A stretch of DNA of 64,000 nt from Mycobacterium lehmannii. GTDB lineage: Bacteria; Actinomycetota; Actinomycetes; Mycobacteriales; Mycobacteriaceae. The translations under genes and the position numbers were made by a program. Location of the stretch: NCBI RefSeq assembly GCF_002245535.1, contig NZ_NKCN01000015.1, forward strand, positions 1 through 64,000, in the 5' to 3' direction. A model generated the notes under the pieces. The model worked only from the letters and a program-made list of their open reading frames with translations, ran no database searches and had not been told where the DNA came from. This document shows, piece after piece, positions 10,528-20,709 of the stretch (position 1 is its first letter; each line of letters begins with the position of its first letter).

Positions 10528-10604
10528 CGTCCAATTTCCTTCGTCCCGTAATTTTCGTGAGTGTCAGTAATGCTGGGGCGCCCGCCGTATGCTGCCCTGC
10601 ATGA
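10494..10604 (+). CDS. Possible 36-aa leader peptide before TetR gene
   Basis: An ATG preceded by TAGGAG at 5 nt opens a 36-codon frame whose TGA overlaps the ATG of the TetR gene (ATGA at 10601). The product (starts MSGGAYRRPRLPSNF) matches nothing I recognise. The overlap would allow translational coupling. However, the TetR gene also has its own leaderless-type -10 box inside this frame, so the peptide may not be needed or even made. Confidence 0.3.
   Translation: MSGGAYRRPRLPSNFLRPVIFVSVSNAGAPAVCCPA
10588..10593 (+). promoter_or_regulatory. -10 element (TATGCT) of leaderless TetR transcript
   Basis: TATGCT ends 7 nt before ATG 10601, the spacing expected when the transcript begins at the start codon. 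No Shine-Dalgarno sequence precedes that ATG, which supports leaderless translation. Confidence 0.4.
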
Positions 10605-11161
10605 CGGCCCCCACCAGCACCGGGCGCCGGGTGACCGCTCAAGACTGGATCCAGACTGGTTTCGATGTGCTCGCCGACGGCGGCCCCGGCGCGTTGCGGA
10701 TCGGCCGTCTGTGTGAGCGTCTCGACGTCACCAAGGGCAGCTTCTACTGGCACTTCACCGATATGCCTGCCTACCGCGACGCGCTGGCCCGTGCGTGGGC
10801 CAACCTGCACGACGAACAGCGACGACAATTCGAGGACATGCGCGGCGCCGAGCCCCGCGCCCGGTTGGCGGCGATGATCCAGACGCTGATGTGTCCCGAC
10901 CAGTGGGCGTTGGAGCGCGCGATGCGGGTCTGGTCGTTGACCGACCAGACGGTGTTGGCCAGCGTCCAGCAGAGCGATGTGCGGGTGCGCAGCGCCGTGC
11001 GGGAGGCGCTCGTCGACTACGGATTCGACGACGGCGAGGCCGATCTGCGTTCGGCTCTCCTGTTCGCTACAGGCATCGGCTTGTTGCACGAGGTGCGGTC
11101 GGCGCCGCGCGAGCCGGAGGCGTTGAGCGAGCGCGTAATCGACCTCATGCTTCACCGATAG
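10601..11161 (+). CDS. TetR family transcriptional regulator
   Basis: A 186-aa regulator with an N-terminal helix-turn-helix (ALRIGRLCERLDVTKGSFYWHF, residues about 25-47) typical of TetR proteins. A helical C-terminal ligand and dimer domain follows. The ligand and target genes cannot be read. The ATG at 10601 is preferred over 10589 because of the leaderless-type promoter 7 nt upstream. Its 3' end overlaps the convergent 126-aa gene by 17 bp. The inverted repeats at 10429-10527 are possible operator sites. Confidence 0.9.
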   Translation: MTAPTSTGRRVTAQDWIQTGFDVLADGGPGALRIGRLCERLDVTKGSFYWHFTDMPAYRDALARAWANLHDEQRRQFEDMRGAEPRARLAAMIQTLMCPDQWALERAMRVWSLTDQTVLASVQQSDVRVRSAVREALVDYGFDDGEADLRSALLFATGIGLLHEVRSAPREPEALSERVIDLMLHR

Positions 11162-11525
11162 GCCGCGACGGTTTGAGCCCGGTCTTCCCGTCGAGGTACT
11201 GCAGCAGGTGGTGGGCGGCGAGTTCGACGTCCTTGTGTCGCCACTCCGACGCCCGGTACACGCACGCGATCAGCCCCGACCGGTGGAGTCGCCGAAAGTC
11301 GCCGTAGACGAACGCGTACCGCGCCTTGGTCTCGTCGCGCGCGCCCTCGGTCAGGCCGAGATGCCAGGCCGCATAGTCCTCCCACGAGTGCGTGTCCAGA
11401 TAGGAGTTCTGCGCCTCGGCGCGCGGCTGTACCTCGCCCCAATCGCTGTCGAGCACGTACTGGCGCGCATCGATGAGCTCACGCGCTTTGGCCATCGCAG
11501 CGTCGTTGAGCGAGTACTTGGCCAC
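11145..11525 (-). CDS. Conserved hypothetical protein next to mak
   Basis: A 126-aa soluble protein with no signal peptide or helix. It begins MAKYSLNDAAMAKARELID and contains a Trp/Tyr/His-rich middle (DWGEVQP, HSWEDYAAWHLGLTEGARDETKARYAF). The family is conserved in actinobacteria but I know no function for it. It lies 19 bp after the stop of mak on the same strand, so it is probably the third gene of a treS-mak transcript. Its end overlaps the TetR gene from the other strand. Confidence 0.75.
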   Translation of the reverse strand: MAKYSLNDAAMAKARELIDARQYVLDSDWGEVQPRAEAQNSYLDTHSWEDYAAWHLGLTEGARDETKARYAFVYGDFRRLHRSGLIACVYRASEWRHKDVELAAHHLLQYLDGKTGLKPSRPIGEA

Positions 11526-11544
11526 GGTCAGATCAACCCTCAGA

Positions 11545-12906
11545 TCAGCCGATGATGCGCGCGATCGACTTCATCGGGATCCGCAACCAACTCGGCCGGA
11601 AGCGCGCCTCGTACGCGGCCTCGTAGATCGCCTTGTCCAGTTCGTAGGCCGCCAGCAGCTGCCCGGAGTCTCGCGGGTCGGTACCCGACACCTCGGCGTA
11701 CCCCTCGCAGAACGACGCGGCGTTGCGGTCCACCCACTCGCGGGCCCGCGCACCGAGCTGACGGTCGTGGTCTTCGTCGGATGACTGTTCCATCAACCGT
11801 TGGTAGGCGGCGTATTCGAAGGACCGCAGCACCCCGGCCACGTCACGCAGCGGGGAATCCGGTCGGCGCCGTTCCTCGAGCGGCTGACCGGGCTCACCCT
11901 CGAAGTCGATCAGCAGCCACCCCTCGGGGATGCGCAACACCTGGCCGAGATGCAGATCACCGTGGATGCGCTGAACGGTGACCGTCTCGTCCGACAGCTT
12001 GCGGTATCGCTCCTCGATCAGCGGCGCGTACCGCTCGAGGTCGGGCACGGACTTGGTCGCCGACGCCAACCGCTCCAAGGCCGTGTCGGTCGGGAACGCG
12101 GTGGTCTCGGTGCCCAGTTGGTCGGCCAGCGTGGCGTGGACCGACGCGACCGCCTCGCCGAGCCGATACGACTCGCCCGCAAAGTCGCCCCCGACCTCGT
12201 CGGCGTACAGGTCCCCCTCGGCGAACAGGTCGCGGGTGCTGGCGGTGGCCATATCCCAGCCCTCGGCCGAGGTGGCCGCGAACTCGGTGACCATGCCGAG
12301 CGCGCACGGCTCACCGTCCTCACTTCCGTCCCAGGTGGTCTCGAACGAGCCGAGCAGCCGCGCCACATGCGGGTTGTCGGCGCGGGCCAACACCCGATTC
12401 AGCTCGATGTCCGGGTTGATACCCGGCGTGATGCGGCGGAAGAGCTTGAGGATCGCCTTCTCCTCGAACACCACGCTGGTGTTGCTCTGTTCGGCCGACG
12501 AGACCCGCGGCGCAGCGCCCAGCGGCAACTCCACACCGGGTTCCTTGACGAAGCGCACGGCCTCGGCGCCGGACCCGACCGTCACTGACGAGTCGATCAG
12601 CGACAGCAGGTACTGCGCCGCGCCGGGGTCGTAGAGCGCGTCGTAGGCGGTGCGCTCGCCCAAGGAATCGGCGGACACACCGATCGTCGCGACCTCCGCG
12701 TACTCCTCTATCGGACCGGTGTTCCACCGCAACAGCACCTGATAGCGCTCGCTCGAGCCGTCGGTGTAGGACACATCGAGCAGTACAAGGTCAAGGTCCT
12801 CGCCCAGGGCGGTGCAGGCCGCCTGCTGCACATTGGCCAACTCGCGGCTGCGGCCGGCGTACCACCGCTGGTGTGGCAGCCACTCTTCGAACGGCAGGCT
12901 CATCAC
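11545..12906 (-). CDS. mak: Maltokinase (trehalose-GlgE pathway)
   Basis: A 453-aa kinase that phosphorylates maltose to maltose-1-phosphate, the donor used by GlgE to build alpha-glucan. The kinase-like C-terminal lobe shows the catalytic loop [14 protein letters not shown] and the metal-binding DFEGEP. The N-terminal cap begins [21 protein letters not shown], as in mycobacterial Mak/Pep2. Two ATGs are adjacent (12906 and 12903). The gene overlaps the 3' end of treS, matching the known TreS-Mak functional pair. Confidence 0.95.
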   Translation of the reverse strand: MMSLPFEEWLPHQRWYAGRSRELANVQQAACTALGEDLDLVLLDVSYTDGSSERYQVLLRWNTGPIEEYAEVATIGVSADSLGERTAYDALYDPGAAQYLLSLIDSSVTVGSGAEAVRFVKEPGVELPLGAAPRVSSAEQSNTSVVFEEKAILKLFRRITPGINPDIELNRVLARADNPHVARLLGSFETTWDGSEDGEPCALGMVTEFAATSAEGWDMATASTRDLFAEGDLYADEVGGDFAGESYRLGEAVASVHATLADQLGTETTAFPTDTALERLASATKSVPDLERYAPLIEERYRKLSDETVTVQRIHGDLHLGQVLRIPEGWLLIDFEGEPGQPLEERRRPDSPLRDVAGVLRSFEYAAYQRLMEQSSDEDHDRQLGARAREWVDRNAASFCEGYAEVSGTDPRDSGQLLAAYELDKAIYEAAYEARFRPSWLRIPMKSIARIIG

Positions 12907-14723
12907 TGTTCTCCATGCTCCGGGCTGGGTGCCTTCAGCGAGAACCAGTAGAACCCATGGCCGGGCAGGGTCAACAGATACGGCAACTGGCCGATGCGGG
13001 GAAACTCCACGTATCCGGTCATCTCGACAGGCGTGTATCCGTTGTAGGCCTGCAGGTTCAACTCGATCGGCTGAGGGAATCGGGAGAGGTTGTTGACGCA
13101 GAGCACGGTGTCCTTCGCGCCGGCCCCGTCGCCTGAGTCCTTCTCGACCTCACGGACGTAGGTGAGCACCGACGGGTTGGAACCGCCCAGTTCGTGGAAG
13201 CTCCCGATGGCGAACGCCTCGTGACGGCTGCGCACCGCGAGCATCGTGCGGGTCCAGTTGAGCAGCGAGTTCGAGATGTCCCGCTGCGCTTCCACGTTGA
13301 CGGCCTGATAGCCGTAGATCGCGTCCTGGTTCGGCGGCAGATACAACCGCCCAGGCGTCGCTGTGGAGAAGCCCGCGTTGCGGTCCGGCGTCCACTGCAT
13401 CGGGGTGCGCACCGCGTCGCGGTCGCCGAGCCAGATGATGTCGCCCATCCCGATCTCGTCGCCGTAATACAGCACCGGTGAACCAGGCAGCGACAGCAGC
13501 AGCGCGGTGAACAACTCCATCTGGTTGCGGTCGTTGTCCAGCAGTGGCGCCAGCCGTCGGCGGATACCGACGTTCGCCTTCATCCGCGGATCCTTGGCGT
13601 ACTCGGAGTACATGTAGTCGCGCTCTTCGTCGGTGACCATCTCCAGCGTCAACTCGTCGTGGTTGCGAAGGAAGATGCCCCACTGCGCCATCTCGGGGAT
13701 GTCGGGCGTCTGCGCCAGGATCTCCGAGATCGGGAACCGCGACTCCCGTCGGACCGCCATGAAGATCCGCGGCATCAGCGGGAAGTGAAACGCCATGTGG
13801 CATTCGTCGCCGCCGGTGTCCGGATCACCGAAGTACTCGACGACGTCGGCGGGCCACTGGTTGGCCTCGGCCAACAGCACGCGACCCGGATACTCGTCGT
13901 CGATCACCTTGCGGCAGTGCTTGAGGAACGCGTGCGTCTCGGGCAGATTCTCGCAGTTGGTGCCTTCCCGCTCGAAGAGGTAGGGCACCGCGTCCAACCG
14001 GAAGCCGTCGATGCCGAGGTCGAGCCAGAACCGCAGGACATCGAGCATCGCCTCTTGAACGGCGGGGTTGTCGTAGTTGAGGTCGGGCTGGTGGCTGAAG
14101 AAGCGGTGCCAGTAGAACTGCCGTCGCACCGGATCGAAGGTCCAGTTCGACTCCTCGGTGTCGACGAAGATGATCCGGGCGTCGTTGTACTTGTCGCTGG
14201 TGTCGCTCCACACGAAGTAGTCGCCGTACGGACCGTCGGGGTCGCGGCGTGATTCCTGAAACCACGCATGCTGATCGGAAGTGTGGTTCATCACCAGGTC
14301 GGTGATGACGCGGATACCGCGGCGGTGCGCGGCGTCCAACAGTTCGACGAAGTCCTCGACGGTGCCGAACTCGGGCAGCACCTTGTAGAAGTCGCGGATG
14401 TCGTAGCCACCGTCGCGCAACGGCGAATCGTAAAACGGCGGGAGCCAAAGACAGTCCACGCCAAGCCACTTCACGTAGTCGAGTTGCTCGGTCAGCCCGC
14501 GCAGATCTCCGATGCCGTCGGAGTTCGAGTCGTAGAAGGCGCGCACCAGCACCTCGTAGAAGACGGCACGTTTGAACCAGGTGCGGTCCTCGGGAAGGAT
14601 CCGGGCGTGGCTGAAGTCTTCGGCGGTGGGGTGCTCGACGACACCGTCTTCGACGTGACTGCCCTCCGCCGGGTCGTGGTCGGCGGATCCGTCGGATGCT
14701 CTGGCACCGCTGTGCTTATCCAT
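12903..14723 (-). CDS. treS: Trehalose synthase / maltose glucosylmutase
   Basis: A 606-aa family 13 enzyme that interconverts trehalose and maltose; with Mak it feeds the GlgE pathway. The nucleophile region is [20 protein letters not shown], the acid/base region LLAEANQWP and the third acid is in [12 protein letters not shown]. The N-terminal about 45 residues are variable and acidic before [19 protein letters not shown]. Its stop overlaps the start of mak. An 80-bp divergent gap separates it from the PNPOX-like gene. Confidence 0.96.
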   Translation of the reverse strand: MDKHSGARASDGSADHDPAEGSHVEDGVVEHPTAEDFSHARILPEDRTWFKRAVFYEVLVRAFYDSNSDGIGDLRGLTEQLDYVKWLGVDCLWLPPFYDSPLRDGGYDIRDFYKVLPEFGTVEDFVELLDAAHRRGIRVITDLVMNHTSDQHAWFQESRRDPDGPYGDYFVWSDTSDKYNDARIIFVDTEESNWTFDPVRRQFYWHRFFSHQPDLNYDNPAVQEAMLDVLRFWLDLGIDGFRLDAVPYLFEREGTNCENLPETHAFLKHCRKVIDDEYPGRVLLAEANQWPADVVEYFGDPDTGGDECHMAFHFPLMPRIFMAVRRESRFPISEILAQTPDIPEMAQWGIFLRNHDELTLEMVTDEERDYMYSEYAKDPRMKANVGIRRRLAPLLDNDRNQMELFTALLLSLPGSPVLYYGDEIGMGDIIWLGDRDAVRTPMQWTPDRNAGFSTATPGRLYLPPNQDAIYGYQAVNVEAQRDISNSLLNWTRTMLAVRSRHEAFAIGSFHELGGSNPSVLTYVREVEKDSGDGAGAKDTVLCVNNLSRFPQPIELNLQAYNGYTPVEMTGYVEFPRIGQLPYLLTLPGHGFYWFSLKAPSPEHGEQ

Positions 14724-14791
14724 ACGGCTTTCAACCTACCCACGTCGCGAGGAAACGAATCGGCGGAAAAATCTGCCGTCGCTCACTTCGG

Positions 14792-14797
14792 TATCGT
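14792..14797 (+). promoter_or_regulatory. -10 element (TATCGT), leaderless-type
   Basis: TATCGT ends 7 nt before GTG 14804 and no ribosome site is present. This fixes the start of the downstream gene at 14804 rather than at the earlier in-frame ATG 14696, which lies inside treS. Confidence 0.4.
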
Positions 14798-14803
14798 TCC
14801 GGC

Positions 14804-15604
14804 GTGGCCACACGTGATCACGGCGACCCGGGCGATGCACCGTCGATTCCTCCGCCGCTGACGGAGGTCGTCAACTCCGTCCGCCCGACGGCTGCCGAGG
14901 AAGCTCGGACCATCGCCGCATCCACCAATACCGCAACATTGGCGACGCTGACGGCCGACGGCGATCCGTGGGCGTCGTTTGTGACGTATGGGTTGCTCGA
15001 CGGCGCCCCTGTGCTGTGCGTGTCCAACCTCGCCGAGCACGGCCGCAACCTGTTGGCCGACGCGCGGGCGAGCATCGCGATCGTCGCGCCGACGTCGGAG
15101 ACCGACCCACTGGCCAGCGGGCGGGTCACGCTCGCTGGGGTGGTGGAGCGACCCGCCGACGATGAACTCGCCGCCGCGCGCGAGGCACACCTGTCGGCCG
15201 TCGCGGCCGCCAAGTACTACATCGACTACAGCGACTTCACGTTGTGGGTGCTGCGGGTGCGGCGGGTGCGCTGGGTCGGTGGTTACGGGCGGATGGAGTC
15301 GACGACGGGTGAGGCGTATTCGGCCGCGCAGCCCGATCCGGTGCAACCGTTGGCGGCCGGCGCCGTCGCGCATCTCAACGCCGACCACGCCGACACGCTG
15401 GTCGCGATGGCCAAGGCGCTGGGCGGCTACCCGGACACCACCGCGGCGACCTGCACCGGCGCCGACCGGTACGGCCTCGACCTGCGGCTCACCACCGAGC
15501 GCGGGCTCGCCTACACGCGGATCGGCTATCCGAAGAAGATCGACTCGATCGACGAATTGCGTTCGGCCGCCGTCGAGCTGACCCGCCTGGCGCGGCGCGG
15601 CTGA
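14804..15604 (+). CDS. PNPOX-like split-barrel protein with DUF2470 domain (HugZ-like)
   Basis: A 266-aa protein. The N-terminal split barrel (TLATLTADGDPWASFVTYG, NLAEHGRNLLADARASI) resembles pyridoxamine-phosphate-oxidase-type flavin or haem proteins. The C-terminal DUF2470 domain (AVAHLNADHADTLVAMAKALGG) is found in the HugZ/HutZ haem-utilisation family. A haem or flavin role is inferred; the substrate is unknown. It is divergent from treS and separated from the next gene by 14 bp, although that gene has its own promoter. Confidence 0.85.
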   Translation: MATRDHGDPGDAPSIPPPLTEVVNSVRPTAAEEARTIAASTNTATLATLTADGDPWASFVTYGLLDGAPVLCVSNLAEHGRNLLADARASIAIVAPTSETDPLASGRVTLAGVVERPADDELAAAREAHLSAVAAAKYYIDYSDFTLWVLRVRRVRWVGGYGRMESTTGEAYSAAQPDPVQPLAAGAVAHLNADHADTLVAMAKALGGYPDTTAATCTGADRYGLDLRLTTERGLAYTRIGYPKKIDSIDELRSAAVELTRLARRG

Positions 15605-15606
15605 AA

Positions 15607-15612
15607 TACCAT
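15607..15612 (+). promoter_or_regulatory. -10 element (TACCAT), leaderless-type
   Basis: TACCAT ends 6 nt before ATG 15619 with no Shine-Dalgarno sequence between, indicating a transcript that starts at or next to the start codon. Confidence 0.4.
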
Positions 15613-15618
15613 CACCTC

Positions 15619-16203
15619 ATGACTGCTGCGGCTCCCTCCGGGCGACCGGCCACCTGGCAAGCGGCGTTCGACCTGATCGCCACCCGCGGCCACGAGCGCC
15701 GTGAGGAGCCGTTCAAGTTGGCCAGCGGCCAGCTCAGCCACGACTACATCGACGGCAAGTACGCGATCGACACCGGTGAGCGGTTGACCATCGTCAGCCG
15801 CGCGGTCGCCGAGCTCGCCGACAGCCGCGGCATCGAGTTCGATGCGGTGGGCGGGTTGACCATGGGCGCCGACCCGCTGGCGCACGGCGTCGCGATGGTC
15901 ACCGGCAAGGCGTGGTTCTCGGTGCGCAAGGAGCAGAAAGCGCGCGGTCGCGAGCAATGGATCGAGGGCACCCGCTTGGCGCCGGGTACGCGGGTGCTGC
16001 TGGTCGACGACGTGATCAGCACCGGCGGCTCGACCGAGATCGCGTTCGACCGGGTGGCCGCGGCGGGTGCCGTCGTCACCGGCGTGATCCCGATGGTGGA
16101 CCGCGGCGACATCGCCGCCAAACGCTTTGCCGCGCGGGGCGTGCCGTTCGCCGCGCTGGTCACGTACCGAGACCTCGGCATCGAACCGGTCAGGGACGTC
16201 TGA
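15619..16203 (+). CDS. Orotate phosphoribosyltransferase-like protein
   Basis: A 194-aa type I phosphoribosyltransferase. The PRPP-binding signature is VLLVDDVISTGGST near residue 130, and a lysine-rich flexible segment (SVRKEQKARGREQW) matches the orotate-type loop. It would transfer ribose phosphate from PRPP to a base. Whether it is the main PyrE of pyrimidine synthesis or a second copy cannot be settled here, because no other pyr gene is nearby. It is convergent with the binding-protein gene, with a 16-bp gap. Confidence 0.85.
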   Translation: MTAAAPSGRPATWQAAFDLIATRGHERREEPFKLASGQLSHDYIDGKYAIDTGERLTIVSRAVAELADSRGIEFDAVGGLTMGADPLAHGVAMVTGKAWFSVRKEQKARGREQWIEGTRLAPGTRVLLVDDVISTGGSTEIAFDRVAAAGAVVTGVIPMVDRGDIAAKRFAARGVPFAALVTYRDLGIEPVRDV

Positions 16204-16219
16204 ACTCACCCGCGTAAGG

Positions 16220-17350
16220 TCAGCCGATCGCGGCGGCCCAGTGCTCCGATAGGTACTTGGTGGCGGCCTGGGTCTGCTGGGGTGAGGGCACCGTCACCGG
16301 CCCGTCGATGCCGGGCAATGACTCCGCCGCCGCCTTGTCCAAAGTACCGTCGACGGCCATGTTGTCGGCGCGGACCGGTCGAACACCACCGAGTGCGAAC
16401 AAATTCTGGCCCTCGTCGCTGTACAGGAATTCCTGCCACAGCCGCGCCGCGGCCGGGTGCGGCGCGTCCTTGTTGATCGCCTGGTAGTAGTAGCCGGCGA
16501 CGGTGTGATCCGGCGGTACGAACACCTGCCACGATGGCAGCTTCTTGCTCTCGGCCGCGTTGATGAAGTTCCAGTCGATTACGACAGGTGTCTGACCGGA
16601 CTCGATGGTGGCCGACGTCGGGTTGACGGATACGAAGTTGCCCGCGTCGGCCAACTTCTCGAAGAACTCGACACCGGGCGCGATGTCATCGACCGAACCT
16701 CCTTGGGACAGCGCGACCATCACCACACCCGAGAACGCGGCACCTGCCTGGGTGGGGTCGCCGTTGAGCGCCACCTTGCCTTGGTACTCCGGCTTCAGCA
16801 GGTCGTCGATGCGCGTCACCGGCGGCACCTTCGCCGAGTCGTAGCCGATCGACATGTAGCCGCCGTAATCGTTGACCCACGTTCCGTCCCGGTCTTTGAA
16901 CGCCGCGGGGATGTCGTCGAAGTTGACCACCTTGTACGGCGCGAACATCTCGGTGTTGGCCAGCGCGACGGACTGTCCGAGGTCGAACACGTCGGGTGCG
17001 GTGTTGCTGCCCTTCTGCTGCTTCGCCGCGTCGATCTCCTCCTGGCTCGACGCGTCGGGCTGCGCCGAGTTGACCTTGATGCCGTACTTGGCGGAGAACG
17101 CCTTGATGATCGCGCCGTAGTTTGCCCAATCCGGCGGTAGGGCAATCACATTGAGCTCACCCTCGTTCTTGGCCGCCGCCACAAGCCCGTCGATCCCGCC
17201 GAAATCCTCGGCCGATGTGGCTTCGGCGGCCTTGACATCGGTCTGTGTCTGCTCGCCGTCACCGCTTTCTTCCGGCGACGCGCACGCAACCGAACCGGCC
17301 AGCAGCAGAACGGATGCGGCGAACGAAGCCGCCAGAGTCGTGATCTTCAA
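16220..17350 (-). CDS. ABC transporter substrate-binding lipoprotein (orphan)
   Basis: A 376-aa extracellular solute-binding protein of the spermidine/iron/thiamine-like class. The N-terminus has a lipoprotein signal ending around [11 protein letters not shown], then an acidic linker. The binding domain includes [20 protein letters not shown], a common pattern in this class. The start is TTG at 17350 with GGAAGG upstream. No permease or ATPase gene is adjacent, so its transporter must be elsewhere or it has another role. The ligand is unknown. Confidence 0.88.
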   Translation of the reverse strand: MKITTLAASFAASVLLLAGSVACASPEESGDGEQTQTDVKAAEATSAEDFGGIDGLVAAAKNEGELNVIALPPDWANYGAIIKAFSAKYGIKVNSAQPDASSQEEIDAAKQQKGSNTAPDVFDLGQSVALANTEMFAPYKVVNFDDIPAAFKDRDGTWVNDYGGYMSIGYDSAKVPPVTRIDDLLKPEYQGKVALNGDPTQAGAAFSGVVMVALSQGGSVDDIAPGVEFFEKLADAGNFVSVNPTSATIESGQTPVVIDWNFINAAESKKLPSWQVFVPPDHTVAGYYYQAINKDAPHPAAARLWQEFLYSDEGQNLFALGGVRPVRADNMAVDGTLDKAAAESLPGIDGPVTVPSPQQTQAATKYLSEHWAAAIG

Positions 17351-17435
17351 TGCCGAACCTTCCGATCGTCAGAGCGGTTTGCGACGACGTGCAACTCCCA
17401 TCGGAGTTTGCCAGACCGTCCGCTTTGCCCGGCGT

Positions 17436-17441
17436 TAGCAT
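17436..17441 (+). promoter_or_regulatory. -10 element (TAGCAT), leaderless-type
   Basis: TAGCAT ends 6 nt before GTG 17448 and there is no ribosome site. This supports GTG 17448 as the start of the one-helix membrane protein. Confidence 0.4.
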
Positions 17442-17447
17442 TCTCGT

Positions 17448-18023
17448 GTGGCGCGACGCGAAGTTTCGGGGGACTTCGACTACCTGATAGACGATCCGGT
17501 GGATGTCGCGGATGCCGCCGATCCGGGGCCGCACGCCGACGCCGGGGTCTTCGACCCCGACAAGGTGCCCGGACGCGACATGATGTTCGACGCCTTCGAC
17601 GAGAACAGCTGGTACTTCGAGCCCGCCCCGCCGCCCTGGTACCGGACGAAACGAAATCTCAGCATCTTGATCGCCGCCACGATCGCGGCCGTCGCGCTCG
17701 TCGTCTCCGCAGTCCTGCTGGTGTTCCAACCGTCCGGCGCGCCCGCCGACCAGAAGTCCGAACCGGTCCGCCCGACCGTCCAGACCACGGCACCTGCACG
17801 CACCCAACCGCAATCACCGAGCACCCCGCCACCGTCGCCACGGCCTGCTCCACCGCCACGCGTCCAGACGACGGCGGCGCCGATCGCCCCTCCGCCGCCG
17901 GCGACCAACCGTCCGCGCACTCCACCGACCAGAGCCGGCCGCGACCCGGAGATCGGGGTGACGCGCACGCCGGTGACCCGGTCGCCGATCAGCGTCGCGC
18001 CGCAGCGGCCGAGTCAGCGGTGA
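17448..18023 (+). CDS. Single-pass membrane protein with Pro-rich outer tail
   Basis: A 191-aa protein. Residues 1-65 are acidic and cytoplasmic ([18 protein letters not shown]), one helix spans about residues 70-92 ([23 protein letters not shown]), and the remainder is a Pro/Thr/Arg-rich tail expected outside the membrane. It resembles small mycobacterial membrane proteins of unknown role. Its TGA overlaps the GTG of the next gene (GTGA), so the two are probably translated together. Confidence 0.75.
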   Translation: MARREVSGDFDYLIDDPVDVADAADPGPHADAGVFDPDKVPGRDMMFDAFDENSWYFEPAPPPWYRTKRNLSILIAATIAAVALVVSAVLLVFQPSGAPADQKSEPVRPTVQTTAPARTQPQSPSTPPPSPRPAPPPRVQTTAAPIAPPPPATNRPRTPPTRAGRDPEIGVTRTPVTRSPISVAPQRPSQR

Positions 18024-18433
18024 GCATGGCCGCGTTCGAGCCCGAGGCCAAGTTCGCCGCGGCGCCCGTCGCGACGCTCGCCACCGTGGGGCCCGCAGGG
18101 GCGCCACACCTGGTTCCGGTCGTGTTCGCCGTGCACGCCGGGACGGCCTACACCGCCGTCGACGCCAAGCGGAAGTCGACGCGCAGACTCCGGCGGCTGA
18201 GCAACATCGAGGGCAACCCACATGTGAGCATGCTCGTCGACCACTACGACGAGGACTGGGCGCAGCTGTGGTGGGTGCGCGTCGACGGCAGAGCCGAAAT
18301 TCACTTCAGCGGCGAAGAATTGGCGACCGGATACACGCTGCTGCGCAACAAGTATCCGCAGTATGAGCGAATCGCCCTCGATGGCCCAATCGTCAGCGTG
18401 ACCATCACGAAGTGGGCTTCGTGGCAGGCCTGA
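18020..18433 (+). CDS. F420-dependent/PPOX-class split-barrel protein
   Basis: A 137-aa protein of the PPOX class found in F420-producing actinobacteria. The split-barrel pattern is clear ([51 protein letters not shown]). Such proteins bind F420 or a flavin; the reaction is unknown. The GTG at 18020 overlaps the upstream stop, and an ATG at 18026 is an alternative. An earlier in-frame start would run antisense-free through the previous gene but shows no homology. Confidence 0.8.
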   Translation: MSMAAFEPEAKFAAAPVATLATVGPAGAPHLVPVVFAVHAGTAYTAVDAKRKSTRRLRRLSNIEGNPHVSMLVDHYDEDWAQLWWVRVDGRAEIHFSGEELATGYTLLRNKYPQYERIALDGPIVSVTITKWASWQA

Positions 18434-18535
18434 GCGCCAATTCGATCAAGCCCTTGTGCTCGCTGTCGGTTAGGGGAATTGTGGTCTAACACACACTTTG
18501 GCGGCGGCAGCGCAGCCGTCGTGGAAGGGAACGTC

Positions 18536-20704
18536 ATGGCTGACAAGACGACACATTCCCAGGGCGCCGGAGCCGCCCCGAGCGCGGACAGTCCGGCCGC
18601 CATCCGCAATGTGGTGCTGGTGGGCCCATCGGGTGGCGGCAAGACAACACTCGTCGAGGCACTTCTGGTGGCCGCAGGAGTCCTGACCAGACAGGGTTGC
18701 GTTCAGGACGGCACCACGGTCTGCGACAGCGACGACGCCGAGATCGCCCAACAACGTTCGGTGGGCCTCGCGCTCGCGTCGCTACGACACGACGGCGTCA
18801 AGGTCAATCTCATCGACACGCCCGGCTACGCCGACTTCGTCGGGGAACTGCGAGCGGGATTGCGTGCCGCGGACTGCGCGTTGTTTGTGATCGCCGCCAA
18901 CGAAGGAGTCGACGAACCAACCAAGGCGCTGTGGCTCGAATGCAGCCAGGTGGGCATGCCGCGCGCCGTGGTCATCACCAAACTCGACCACGCCCGCGCG
19001 AACTACGCCAACGCGTTGGCCGCCGCGCAGCAGGCGTTCGGCGACAAGGTACTTCCGCTGTACCTGCCCGCGAACTCACCGTGCACCGGGCTGATCGGGC
19101 TCCTGTCCGAGACCCACTACGAATACGCCGACGGTAAGCGCACCGCTACCCATGCACCCGACGACTCGTACGCCGACGCGATCTCCGAACACCGCGGCCT
19201 GCTGATCGAGGGCATCATCGAGGAGTCCGAGGACGAGACGCTGATGGAGCGCTACCTCGGCGGTGAGGAGATCGACCAGTCGGTGCTCATCGACGACCTG
19301 GAGAAAGCCGTGGCCAGGGCGACGTTCTTCCCCGCGCTCCCGGTGTGCAGCGGCACGGGCGTCGGCACACAAGAACTGCTCGAGATCATCACCGCCGGGT
19401 TTCCCCCACCGCCCGAACACCGGCTGCCCGAGGTTTTCACGCCGCAGGGCAAACCGCGCGCCGAGCTTCCGTGCGACCCGAACGGCCCGCTGCTGGCCGA
19501 GGTCGTCAAGACGACGTCCGATCCCTACGTGGGACGGGTGAGCCTGGTGCGGGTGTTCTCGGGAACCATCACCCCGGACTCGACAGTGCATGTGTCCGGC
19601 CACTTCTCGTCGTTCTTCGGCGGTAGCGGCTCCTTGACCGGCTCGCTCGCCGCGCACGAGGATCACGACGAGGACGAGCGCATCGGGTCGCTGTCCTTCC
19701 CGCTCGGCAAGCAGCAGCGTCCCGCTCCCTCGGTGATCGCCGGCGACATCTGCGCGATCGGACGTCTCAGCCGGGCCGAGACCGGTGACACGTTGTCCGA
19801 CAAGTCCGATCCGCTCGTGCTGCGGCCATGGAGCATGCCCGAACCGCTGCTGCCCGTCGCGGTGCAGCCACGAGCGAAGACCGACGAGGACAAACTGTCC
19901 GTCGGTCTGCAACGGTTGGCCGCCGAGGATCCGACCCTGCGCATCGAGCAGAACCCCGAGACACACCAGATCGTGCTCTGGACGATGGGTGAAGCGCACG
20001 CCAACGTGGTCCTCGATGCGCTCTCCCGGCGCTACGGCGTCGCCGTGGACACCGTCGAGTTGCGCATTCCGTTACGAGAAACGTTCGGCGGCAAGGCCAA
20101 AGGACACGGGCGCCACGTCAAGCAGTCCGGCGGTCACGGTCAGTACGCGGTCTGCGACATCGAGGTTGAGCCGCTGCCCGAAGGCTCCGGATTCGAGTTC
20201 ATCGACAAAGTCGTCGGCGGCGCGGTGCCCCGCCAGTTCATCCCGAGCGTCGAAAAGGGCATTCGGGCGCAGATGGAGAAGGGCGTCGGACCCGGCTACC
20301 CGGTCGTCGACATCCGCGTCACGCTGTTCGACGGCAAGGCCCACAGCGTCGACTCGTCCGACTTCGCCTTCCAGATGGCCGGCGGCCTCGCGCTGCGGGA
20401 AGCGGCCGCGGCGGCCAAGGTGAACCTGCTCGAACCGGTCGATGAGGTGACGGTGCTGATTCCCGACGACTTCGTCGGCGCCATCATGGGCGATTTGGCC
20501 GGGCGGCGGGGCCGTGTGCTGGGCACCGAGAAGGTCGGCGACGACCGCACTCTGGTCAAGGCCGAGATCCCCGAGGTCGAGCTGAGCCGCTACGCCATCG
20601 ACCTGCGTTCGCTGGCCCACGGCGCCGGCACGTTCACCAGGACCTTCGCCCGTTACGACCCGATGCCCGACCACGCTGCGGCCAAGGTCGCATCCTCGGT
20701 CTGA
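18536..20704 (+). CDS. fusA2: Elongation factor G-like GTPase (FusA2 type)
   Basis: A 722-aa translational GTPase paralogous to EF-G. The P-loop is GPSGGGKTTLVEAL, switch 2 is DTPGYADFV and the base-recognition motif is TKLDH. EF-G domains II-V follow (for example GHGRHVKQSGGHGQYAVCDI in domain IV). The P-loop departs from the usual AHxDAGKTT of EF-G, as in mycobacterial FusA2. FusA2 is not the main EF-G; its exact role (ribosome-associated, possibly stress) is unclear. The ATG at 18536 has GAAGGGA upstream; starts before it are not conserved. It is convergent with the gene at 20710. Confidence 0.93.
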   Translation: MADKTTHSQGAGAAPSADSPAAIRNVVLVGPSGGGKTTLVEALLVAAGVLTRQGCVQDGTTVCDSDDAEIAQQRSVGLALASLRHDGVKVNLIDTPGYADFVGELRAGLRAADCALFVIAANEGVDEPTKALWLECSQVGMPRAVVITKLDHARANYANALAAAQQAFGDKVLPLYLPANSPCTGLIGLLSETHYEYADGKRTATHAPDDSYADAISEHRGLLIEGIIEESEDETLMERYLGGEEIDQSVLIDDLEKAVARATFFPALPVCSGTGVGTQELLEIITAGFPPPPEHRLPEVFTPQGKPRAELPCDPNGPLLAEVVKTTSDPYVGRVSLVRVFSGTITPDSTVHVSGHFSSFFGGSGSLTGSLAAHEDHDEDERIGSLSFPLGKQQRPAPSVIAGDICAIGRLSRAETGDTLSDKSDPLVLRPWSMPEPLLPVAVQPRAKTDEDKLSVGLQRLAAEDPTLRIEQNPETHQIVLWTMGEAHANVVLDALSRRYGVAVDTVELRIPLRETFGGKAKGHGRHVKQSGGHGQYAVCDIEVEPLPEGSGFEFIDKVVGGAVPRQFIPSVEKGIRAQMEKGVGPGYPVVDIRVTLFDGKAHSVDSSDFAFQMAGGLALREAAAAAKVNLLEPVDEVTVLIPDDFVGAIMGDLAGRRGRVLGTEKVGDDRTLVKAEIPEVELSRYAIDLRSLAHGAGTFTRTFARYDPMPDHAAAKVASSV

Positions 20705-20709
20705 ATGCA

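Larger units (their letters stand above)
10235..10600. other. Intergenic region between DUF5709 and TetR genes
   Basis: This 366-bp divergent gap holds a 13-bp perfect inverted repeat enclosing three small hairpins (10429-10527), a 36-codon frame with a Shine-Dalgarno sequence (10494-10604), and a TATGCT -10 element 7 nt before the TetR start. The segment 10235-10420 shows no gene or clear motif. Confidence 0.6.
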
